64,000 bases of DNA, from assembly GCF_000340885.1 (NCBI RefSeq), contig NC_020291.1, forward strand, positions 4,649,001 to 4,713,000. The letters run 5' to 3'. Within the stretch, counting starts at the first letter, position 1. Every line of letters starts with the position of its first letter. Below, piece by piece: positions 30,038 to 37,685 of the stretch. The notes beneath the pieces were generated by a model, which saw only the letters and a program-made list of their open reading frames with translations, searched no databases and was not told where the DNA came from. The DNA is from Clostridium saccharoperbutylacetonicum N1-4(HMT) (GTDB lineage Bacteria; Bacillota; Clostridia; Clostridiales; Clostridiaceae). The translations under genes were made by a program, and so were the position numbers.

Positions 30038-30204
30038 ACTGAACCTCCAAATATTTTTTTAATAACTTAAACTTTTAAGATTGTCCACAAACATTTAGCC
30101 TTTTCAAAAATCCTAATCAACTATTATAAGAATTTCATATGTAATATGCTTTTCTATCTACTGAAATATTCAACGAAAATCAATAATACCATCTCCTGCT
30201 ACCT

Positions 30205-30253
30205 CATAAAAAACAAGAGATAATAAGGTAACATCCCTTATTATCCCTTGTCA
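30205..30253 (-). terminator. Strong terminator after GPH symporter 1
   Basis: Reverse strand ACAAGGGATAATAAGG pairs with CCTTATTATCTCTTGT, followed by TTTTTTAT. It starts 11 nt past the symporter stop. Confidence 0.9.
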
Positions 30254-30263
30254 TTATTACCTA

Positions 30264-31661
30264 TTATTCAGAGACACTCTTTCCTTGTCTTTCAAGAAGT
30301 ATTCTTGTATTTTCATTAGCTTTTGCTTTTGATAATGTATAGAATACTAATGGGATTGTTGCAACAAAATATATTATTCCAGGTACTAAATTTACTAACA
30401 TGTTTATGCTGTTAGCTACTTCTGGAGTTTGTGGTTGATTGGCAACATAACCTATTGCTCCTAAAACTGCAACGCTTACAGAACCAACAATTGCATTAAC
30501 AACTTTAGTTGTTAAACTTGTAAATGAATATATAGCACCGTCAGCTCTTGTACCAGTTTTTACTTGATAATCATCTATGCAGTCACCAACCATACTGAAT
30601 ATCATTGATGAGAATCCCATTGATAAACATGCAACAAATGTTATAGCTATTATTGCTGTAGTATTTGAAACTGGTGTAAAATAAAGAGCTATAAACCCAA
30701 TTCCCGATACAACATTTCCGCCACCTAAAACTGTTTTCTTTTCAAAGTGTTTTGCAATGAAAGGAAGACAAGAAGCACCAATAACACCAGCAATAGATAA
30801 TGTTGTAAACATTACTGCAATTAAGTCAGGACGACCTACAACATATATTGCATAATACATTACAAGTCCTATTCTTCCAAATACAGCGATTAGTGATATT
30901 AATAAGCATAATAACATTAATAATAATGGTTTATTCTTAACTGAAGCCAATAAAGATTCCTTAATAGTTGGTCTTTCTTCTTTCATAGGCTCAACAATTT
31001 CTTTACAATTTTTAAAAGTTAATAATAGCATAGGCATAGCAATTAAAGTTAAAACTATTGCAGCATAGAAATATCCATTTTGGTTATTTCCTTTACCTAA
31101 AATTGTTATTAATGGCATTACTGTAGCCCCAGTAACAATACCAGCTACTTGTCCAAAAACTCCTCTAAAAGCATTTAATCTAGTTCTTTCTTCAGTATCT
31201 CTTGTCATAACTGTTGCAAGTGCACCATATGGAACATTAACTACTGAGTGAAAAGTACCAAGTAATAAATAAGTAACACATGCGTATATTGCTTTTCCAG
31301 TACCACTAAATTGTGGAGTATAGAAAGTTAATATGTTAAATAATCCAAGCGATATAGAGCCAAATAAGATATATGGTCTAAAACGTCCAAATCTACTCTT
31401 AGTGCGTTCCATAATCAATCCCAGAATTGGGTCTACAAAACAATCCCATACTCTAGCTACAAGTAATAATATTGCTATAATTCCGCCAGCTAAACCAAAT
31501 ACATCTGTATAAAAAAATAAAAGATATGATGACACTAAACTCCAAACAACGCTACAAGCAAACTCCCCTAATCCATAACTAAATTTTGTCATAAAACTAA
31601 GCTTTGCTTGACTTGCATCTTGATTAACGATTGCATCTTGTTTATCGATTACATTTTGCAT
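30264..31661 (-). CDS. GPH-family sugar:cation symporter 1
   Basis: A 465-residue, 12-TM transporter of the glycoside-pentoside-hexuronide:cation symporter family (MelB/XynP/YicJ-like). WDCFVDPILGLIMERTKSRFGRFRPYI near residues 70-95 is the family signature. It should import di- or oligosaccharides or glycosides with H+ or Na+. It is followed by GH3 and GH43 genes, so its substrate is likely a beta-linked glucoside or xyloside. The promoter (31992-32054) matches those of the large glycosidase and the wall-binding protein; the mRNA leader is over 300 nt. The paralogue at 46615-47982 serves the deglycosidase operon. Confidence 0.92.
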   Translation of the reverse strand: MQNVIDKQDAIVNQDASQAKLSFMTKFSYGLGEFACSVVWSLVSSYLLFFYTDVFGLAGGIIAILLLVARVWDCFVDPILGLIMERTKSRFGRFRPYILFGSISLGLFNILTFYTPQFSGTGKAIYACVTYLLLGTFHSVVNVPYGALATVMTRDTEERTRLNAFRGVFGQVAGIVTGATVMPLITILGKGNNQNGYFYAAIVLTLIAMPMLLLTFKNCKEIVEPMKEERPTIKESLLASVKNKPLLLMLLCLLISLIAVFGRIGLVMYYAIYVVGRPDLIAVMFTTLSIAGVIGASCLPFIAKHFEKKTVLGGGNVVSGIGFIALYFTPVSNTTAIIAITFVACLSMGFSSMIFSMVGDCIDDYQVKTGTRADGAIYSFTSLTTKVVNAIVGSVSVAVLGAIGYVANQPQTPEVANSINMLVNLVPGIIYFVATIPLVFYTLSKAKANENTRILLERQGKSVSE

Positions 31662-31779
31662 TATAAATTCCTCCTAATGATTAATAGATCCTTTTCTTTT
31701 AATTCCCCAAAGAACTCTTCTTGTAAATTTCACTTAAAAATAATATAATATGTTTATAATTTCAATTAACATGCTGATT

Positions 31780-31823
31780 AGCTTTATTTAATGTTGGTGT
31801 GGTAACTTACCATTAAATAAGCT
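31780..31823 (-). promoter_or_regulatory. Hairpin in the long leader of GPH symporter 1
   Basis: AGCTTATTTAATG and CATTAAATAAAGCT pair on the reverse strand around a loop holding GGTAAGTTACC, itself a small palindrome. It lies within the roughly 320-nt untranslated leader. No T-run or recognised riboswitch class; a post-initiation control role is possible but unproven. Confidence 0.35.
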
Positions 31824-31991
31824 GTATCGGTGTGTTATTATTTTTTTCATAAAACATCCTATAATTTCTAAGCTTTCCTTATATTCTTTTGGATAAATTT
31901 CAATACTATAACTTATAAGCCATTCTCCTCTCCAGTTAAGTATTCTTAATTATTAACCCTTTTTTCTGTAAAGGTTTAACTTTATGTTATT

Positions 31992-32054
31992 ATTTTAATA
32001 CATACTTTCTTTTCTTTCATTAACTAATCAGACTTTTACTGCAACTTTTGTGAC
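31992..32054 (-). promoter_or_regulatory. Second shared promoter element, site X (GPH symporter 1)
   Basis: Reverse strand from 32054: GTCACAAAAGTT, GCAGTAAAA, GTCTGATT, 2 nt, TTAATGAAA (40 nt), then 17 nt and TAAAAT (31997-31992). GTAAAAGT-like half-sites repeat about 12 bp apart, as expected for AraC-type binding. Confidence 0.6.
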
Positions 32055-32077
32055 ATTATCAATATCAAAAACTATAC

Positions 32078-32396
32078 TATAGACATCCAATTTAATAATC
32101 AAACTTACAAATGGAATATACATGATGAATCATTGAGAAATTATAGCCGTAACACTACACTAGAAATCATATACATTTTTCTGGAAGCAGGCATGTGAAA
32201 TTGAGCTATTGAAGGTTGTTAGTGGAAGGTTGTTCCATTTTCTGCTTGTCATAAATTTACTTTAGGAACATGCAGAAATGGGCGCAACCTTCCACTTAGA
32301 ACCTTCCAGCGAAAATTTCACTAGTCCTGTGGAAGATAAATGTATCTGATCTCGATAATTGTTGCATAAATCTAATTCTCGCTTTGGATATCTATA
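32078..32396 (+). repeat. Structured interspersed repeat, copy 1
   Basis: A 319-bp element with inverted ends (TATAGACATCCAA at left, TTGGATATCTATA at right). It is shared with 56912-57224 and 60334-60699. Conserved inner blocks are GGCATGTGAAATTGAGCT and CTTCCAGCGAAAATTTCACT, which pair with each other (GTGAAATT with AATTTCAC). Inside, AGTGGAAGGTTG (32221-32232) pairs with CAACCTTCCACT (32285-32296), then CATTTTCTGC with GCAGAAATG. There is no ORF. It lies between the stop of a response regulator and the promoter of GPH symporter 1, so it is not a leader of a neighbouring plus-strand gene here. Strand given by alignment to the other copies. Confidence 0.8.
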
Positions 32397-32441
32397 TTAA
32401 AATTTCATAGTAATTTAGAAAATTTTACCCTCTAAACATCA

Positions 32442-32479
32442 GAAAATGGATCCCATATCGTTTAATTCATGGAATCCAT
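32442..32479 (-). terminator. Terminator after second YesN regulator
   Basis: Reverse strand ATGGATTCCAT pairs with ATGGGATCCAT, then TTTTCTG, a few bases past the regulator stop. Confidence 0.65.
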
Positions 32480-32484
32480 CTTAG

Positions 32485-34080
32485 CTAAATTCTATTTTGA
32501 CTCTTCTTTCTATACTCTATTGGAGTCGTCCCCGTAATCTTTTTGAATATTTTAGAAAAATAGTTCATATTATTGTATCCCACTTCATCTGAAATGCTGC
32601 TAATTTGAATATTAGTCGTTGAAAGAAGTTGCATTGATTTTTCTATTCTCTGTTCTGTGAGATACTCCGTTAAGGATAAACCTGTAGCTTTCTTAAAAAT
32701 TCTTGATAAATAATCTGGATTAAGAAAAACATAACTTGCTATATCATCTCTTGTAATATCTTTATTATAATTTTTCTTAATATAGTTTTTTACCCTTTCA
32801 ATTACTGTTTGCGATTTAGTAACTTCTTCAACATAGCTGACAGCTTTATTGAACACATAAATTACCCATTTTATCATATCATCTATTGAATTTGTTGCCT
32901 TAATATATAATTTTTCAGATTTTTCATCATCAAAAAGCTGATGTGCTTGTATTCCTTTTTGCTCTAAGAAAGAATACAGCATCTGTAAAACATCTTGATG
33001 AAAAATATTTAGAATCCTTCTATTAATTCTTTCAGTTTTTACAAGTTCATCAATATATTTTTTTACTTCTTTAACCGCATTTTCACTGTCACCATTATAA
33101 AGCATTAAAGACCATTCACTAATATTAGGTAATAAAATTTCTTGTTCATTGCTCTGATTTAATGTACTACTATTTAAGTCAATTATCTTACTGACAAAAG
33201 ACACATTATTTTTATCTAAGTCTTGAAGTTCACTAAATTCATCTGCTAAATTATCACCATTTACATATCTTCCTATATAACCTGTCATGCTGCACCCTAA
33301 ATATTTATTACAATCAATTATATAATTAACACAACTTTTTCCTATATTATCCAAGCTCGTTTCCTTATCACCTATCTCTGGCACGATAATTATTATCTCC
33401 TCTTCCCCTACCGTCATACTACTTGAAGGAATCTCATTTAATATTGTCTCTTTAGCAATATTCTCTAGTGCAAATGATAAGGAATTTTCATTCCATTCCT
33501 CTAGCCTGCTAATTACACGCTTCTTAGTAAGTAAAACCAAAAGATATTTAAAATCTTTATTAAAACTAACATTCTTCTTCTTTGCGTAGGTTTCAATTCC
33601 CTCGCAATTTCCTGCTATTTTTCCTGCTATTAATTCATACCAAAAGAAGCCTTCAATTTGCTTTTGATTATTATCCCAATATTCACTATGCTTTTTTAAT
33701 TTGCTGCTTGCTTTAATTTTAGCTATTAATTGTGAGATCTTATTTTCTAATTCTTTAAAAGGAATTGGTTTTACTAAATAATCAAAGCTTCCAAGTTCAA
33801 TTGCTCGCTTTGCATACTCAAATTCTGCATGACAGGTTAATAAAATATTTTCTGTTTGAGGCGAGTTTATCTTTACCCATTCTATTAAGTCTAATCCACT
33901 TCCTTGAGGCATTTCAATATCACAAATTATAATCTGTATATCATTATTTTCTATGATTTCTTTAGCTTGAGAAATATTATATGCAGTATGTACTTTTGCT
34001 ATCCCAAGCTTTTCCCATTCAATTGAAGTAGCTATAGCTTTTACGTTTTGTATTGAATCATCTACAACCATTATATTCAT
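32485..34080 (-). CDS. YesN-type response regulator 2 (REC + AraC HTH)
   Basis: A 531-residue regulator. The receiver domain (1-120) has D7/D8, phospho-acceptor D54 in IICDIEMPQGSG and LVKPIPF at the conserved Lys. A long middle domain follows, then an AraC double helix-turn-helix at the C-terminus (DITRDDIASYVFLNPDYLSR; NYFSKIFKKITGTTPIEYRK). It starts 2 nt after the kinase stop, indicating translational coupling. With the X, Y and Z promoters nearby it is a reasonable candidate to bind their AAAAGTT repeats, which is an inference from position only. Confidence 0.9.
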   Translation of the reverse strand: MNIMVVDDSIQNVKAIATSIEWEKLGIAKVHTAYNISQAKEIIENNDIQIIICDIEMPQGSGLDLIEWVKINSPQTENILLTCHAEFEYAKRAIELGSFDYLVKPIPFKELENKISQLIAKIKASSKLKKHSEYWDNNQKQIEGFFWYELIAGKIAGNCEGIETYAKKKNVSFNKDFKYLLVLLTKKRVISRLEEWNENSLSFALENIAKETILNEIPSSSMTVGEEEIIIIVPEIGDKETSLDNIGKSCVNYIIDCNKYLGCSMTGYIGRYVNGDNLADEFSELQDLDKNNVSFVSKIIDLNSSTLNQSNEQEILLPNISEWSLMLYNGDSENAVKEVKKYIDELVKTERINRRILNIFHQDVLQMLYSFLEQKGIQAHQLFDDEKSEKLYIKATNSIDDMIKWVIYVFNKAVSYVEEVTKSQTVIERVKNYIKKNYNKDITRDDIASYVFLNPDYLSRIFKKATGLSLTEYLTEQRIEKSMQLLSTTNIQISSISDEVGYNNMNYFSKIFKKITGTTPIEYRKKSQNRI

Positions 34081-34082
34081 AT

Positions 34083-35813
34083 TTATCTCACCTCTTTTTT
34101 TACTGGTATATATATATCAATACATGCACCCATATTGTCATTATTACTTGCTATTATTTGTGCCCTATCTCCATATATAAGCTTTAGTCTTTGCTTAACA
34201 TTCCATATACCAATTTTTTCTCCTGTATTATTATTGTAAGTTGAATTATTTATTTTATTTATTGCTTCATCTGAAAAACCTTTACCATTATCTTGTATTA
34301 TTATATGTGCATATTCTTCATCATGCTTTTTGATTAAGGATATTTTAATAATTACATTAATTACTTCAAAAGATTTCATTGCATGTTTAATTATATTTTC
34401 AATAAAAGTTTGCAAAACTAATGGAGGTATCTGAACTGCCATTAAATGTTCTTCTGCATCAACATTACATATTAACGTTTCCCCAGAATGAATCTTTTCT
34501 ATCTGCAGATAATTCTTCACATGCTTTAACTCACTTTCAAGTGATACCAATAAAAAACTACTTCTAAATAAATATCTTAAATAATCTGATAAATATAACA
34601 CCATATCTTGAATTAATTGAAACTCTTTCATTTGAGCCATACTATATATATTATTAAGTGCATTTATATAAAAATGTGGTCTTATCTGCATTTGAAGGTA
34701 ATCAAGCTCAGATTTCTGCTTTTGTAACTGTTCCTCATATACTTCTATTTTTAATTGTTTTATTTGAGAAACCATATTGTTAAAGGCTTTATTCACTACT
34801 AAAAATTCATTTGAAAAGGACTGATCTTCTATGCGATAATCTAAATTCCCATTTTCGATCATGTTAATTGCATATTTTAAAGTTTTAACAGGTTTAAATA
34901 TCAATCTATGCAAAATATACAAAGTACTAGGTATTAAAAGAAAAGACAGTATTGCTATAAAAAATATTATTGTCTGGATTAAATCAAGACCTTGCAGCAT
35001 ATTTTTTTCATTTGTTACAGCAATTAAACTAAATTTACCAACTTCTGAGGGTTTACCGATAACCATATGACTATTTCCTTCTCCAGAAAAGTAATAATGT
35101 GTTAAATCCCCTAATAAATCAATATGATTATCATTAACAAATCCTTGATTTATCATAGGCTTTCCTTCTGACGTAGCAAATAAAATACTGCCTTCTCTTT
35201 GTAAATTTATTTTTAAGAGAGGACTCATTAAGGTTTCTACTTTTATCCATGCACCTAAATATATATTATTATCTACTGATATAATCCTAAAAATGTAATT
35301 TGAACCATCCATTGATATTGGTATCCATCCTTTAGAATTAAAATTTGTATTATCTCTTGATACTTTTGAAATAAAATTTGATATATTTAAAGTTTCCTTA
35401 TAATTTACTCTGCTGCTGTAAGAATCAAAATACTGATTACCAAACCTTGAATAAACAAAAAAGACATCAGCTAATTTATATAAAGCTCTTGCATTAGTAA
35501 GCTCATTTTGAAGTTTTACTTTTGATAATACACTTAAATCTTTATCATTACTATTTAAGTTCAATATATCTGTATTAAAGGAAATCACATTAAAAATATA
35601 ACTGTCAATACTTTTCAAATCAGAATCAATTTGGTTCATATAAAGATTAACTGTATTACTATTATATTCTGCAACCTTATTATGTAAGGTTCTTATTGAA
35701 TAATAGCTATTAAATATAAGAAAAAAGACCATTGGAATTGTTAAAATTAACGTTCCTGCTATGAGCTTAAAAATCAAAGAATTATGCACTGATTTGTTTA
35801 TTTTTATATTCAT
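34083..35813 (-). CDS. YesM-type sensor histidine kinase 2
   Basis: A 576-residue sensor kinase. TM1 is at about 14-38, the extracytoplasmic sensor at about 39-275, TM2 at about 276-300 and a HAMP region follows. The phospho-acceptor is H380 in QMQIRPHFYINALNNIYSM. The ATPase domain has PPLVLQTFIENIIKHAM (N box), QDNGKGFSDEA (G1) and GIWNVKQRLKLIYGD (G2). It partners the regulator 2 nt downstream. A permease-less solute-binding lipoprotein gene is upstream, as in the first triad. Confidence 0.9.
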   Translation of the reverse strand: MNIKINKSVHNSLIFKLIAGTLILTIPMVFFLIFNSYYSIRTLHNKVAEYNSNTVNLYMNQIDSDLKSIDSYIFNVISFNTDILNLNSNDKDLSVLSKVKLQNELTNARALYKLADVFFVYSRFGNQYFDSYSSRVNYKETLNISNFISKVSRDNTNFNSKGWIPISMDGSNYIFRIISVDNNIYLGAWIKVETLMSPLLKINLQREGSILFATSEGKPMINQGFVNDNHIDLLGDLTHYYFSGEGNSHMVIGKPSEVGKFSLIAVTNEKNMLQGLDLIQTIIFFIAILSFLLIPSTLYILHRLIFKPVKTLKYAINMIENGNLDYRIEDQSFSNEFLVVNKAFNNMVSQIKQLKIEVYEEQLQKQKSELDYLQMQIRPHFYINALNNIYSMAQMKEFQLIQDMVLYLSDYLRYLFRSSFLLVSLESELKHVKNYLQIEKIHSGETLICNVDAEEHLMAVQIPPLVLQTFIENIIKHAMKSFEVINVIIKISLIKKHDEEYAHIIIQDNGKGFSDEAINKINNSTYNNNTGEKIGIWNVKQRLKLIYGDRAQIIASNNDNMGACIDIYIPVKKEVR

Positions 35814-35980
35814 AATATTTCACCTGCAACATATATATTTTGCAATTCAAATTTTACATTTCTAGTAATTAATTTTCAATAAATTCCGTAGGAAAAGTGA
35901 GAATCAAAAAGGGAATAAGTTTTAGTTGCAGAGAAGTTCTGTATTGTGGCAGACTAATCTTTTTATAGGTGATAAGTTCC

Positions 35981-37507
35981 TCATTGCGGCATAGCCACTC
36001 TTTTTATAGGTGTATCTTTTGCCCATTTATCAAGCTGCTTTTGTTTCTCTGAGACTATTTTGTCAATTCCTGCTACTTTGAGCCTACTTATAAATTCTGG
36101 CAATACTTTATCTGGATCTACTGCTCCATTTTCTAAAGCAGGTTTATACTCAGAAACAATTCTAGATACTTCCGTATATTCCACCATAACTGGTGTTGCA
36201 TCAAATAAAAAACCAGTGGCTTTAGATTTTTCAGCATTTTTATTGAAGAAATCAATTTGTCCCCAAATATCTTTAGGATTTCCATCCCATATATGAGATA
36301 AAAATTCATTGCCAAACATGTATTCTTGATCTAAATTGTATCCATTTTCTCCAGTACTATTATCTGAGATACGCTCTATTATTTCTTCTGAGTCTTTTAC
36401 TTTTTTGTAATGTGTTCCTTCAATACCATAATCAAGTAAATTAATTAGATCTTTATCTGTATACATTAGATTTAAAAATTCCATAGCTTTTTCTGTATTC
36501 TTAGAATAACTAGGAATTGCCCACATAAAATTCGTAATAGTTGATGTTCTCTTAATTGCTGGATAAATAGTGACAACTTCAACTGGAAATCCAACTGATT
36601 TTTTTTGTAAGTATTTAGTTATTGGATTTATATAGGCAGTAGCTCCATAAAGCTTATTTTCTCTCATAAGCAATACATCATTTTCTTTATTTGTTACTAT
36701 ATCAGGATAAATATAGCCAAGCTCATACCATCTCCTTATTTTTTTAAGTAAATCAGCATATTCCTTAGTTTCATAATAGTCCACTACTTTTAATTCATTA
36801 GGATTCATAAGCACACCATAGCCATCAACTAAATTATCTCCAAAAGCTGCTACTCCCAAGGAATCAACTATTGATGTCCCCCCCATTATTCCAAAATATT
36901 TATTAGGTTCATTATCATGTATGGTTTTCATAGCTTCTTCTAAATCCTCAAGATTTTTTATTTTTTGAGCATCAATTTTATATTTGTCTAATAACTCTTT
37001 TTCTATTTTTACTCCATGCTCTGTGGCCATATCTTTAATTGTTGGAATTCCATAGATCTTACCATGAATTTTACTTGAATTTAAGTATTCGTTTCCTAAT
37101 GCTGAATTAATACCTTCCCCTTTATTTTTTATTAAATCATCCAAAGGATAAAGCTTTCCCTTTGATGCAAGGATTGGATAATCGAATAATCCTGATAAGG
37201 TTCCTGTAAGAAAAATATCTAAATTTTCATTACTGTTAAGTTTTAAGTTTATCTGCTGAGAATATTCTGAGGAAATTATAGGCTCTAATTTTATCGTAGC
37301 ATTAATCTTTTCTTTTGTTATTTTATTTATTTCAGCATTAACCAGGTCCAAATCCTTAGGTATTGATGAAAATGTAATAAACGACAACTTCAATTCTGTA
37401 GTAGTTTCATTGTTTTTATTAGTCTTTTCATTTATTACATTACTGCAGGATTGAAATAAAATTAATGACAATAATACTGCTGCAAATAAAGGTGTTTTTC
37501 TATACAT
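35981..37507 (-). CDS. LplA-like solute-binding lipoprotein 2, no permease partners
   Basis: A 508-residue lipoprotein. Signal peptide and lipobox LFQSC put the lipidated Cys at 21. The mature chain has features of LplA/YtcQ-type family 1 binding proteins (LDIFLTGTLSGLFDYP; AIPSYSKNTEKAMEFLNLMYTDKDL). No ABC permease or ATPase gene is nearby. It is followed by its YesM/YesN pair. After its stop codon (35856-35980) lies a second imperfect copy of its last codons (CCTATAAAAAGA at both), suggesting a small tail duplication or the remains of a paralogue. The function may be sensing rather than uptake. Confidence 0.85.
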   Translation of the reverse strand: MYRKTPLFAAVLLSLILFQSCSNVINEKTNKNNETTTELKLSFITFSSIPKDLDLVNAEINKITKEKINATIKLEPIISSEYSQQINLKLNSNENLDIFLTGTLSGLFDYPILASKGKLYPLDDLIKNKGEGINSALGNEYLNSSKIHGKIYGIPTIKDMATEHGVKIEKELLDKYKIDAQKIKNLEDLEEAMKTIHDNEPNKYFGIMGGTSIVDSLGVAAFGDNLVDGYGVLMNPNELKVVDYYETKEYADLLKKIRRWYELGYIYPDIVTNKENDVLLMRENKLYGATAYINPITKYLQKKSVGFPVEVVTIYPAIKRTSTITNFMWAIPSYSKNTEKAMEFLNLMYTDKDLINLLDYGIEGTHYKKVKDSEEIIERISDNSTGENGYNLDQEYMFGNEFLSHIWDGNPKDIWGQIDFFNKNAEKSKATGFLFDATPVMVEYTEVSRIVSEYKPALENGAVDPDKVLPEFISRLKVAGIDKIVSEKQKQLDKWAKDTPIKRVAMPQ

Positions 37508-37685
37508 AGTATCCTCCTCATCCTAAGTATTTGTTTCTAATAAATCAACTTTGACCTATTTAAACCTTTTCAATAATAATGATAAACAAGTGCAATAGCT
37601 TATTTAACCTATCACACTTATTAAAAATTATAAATATTAATCAAGCCCTTAACCATTTTCACTAATAATTTATTTGTACATTTAA

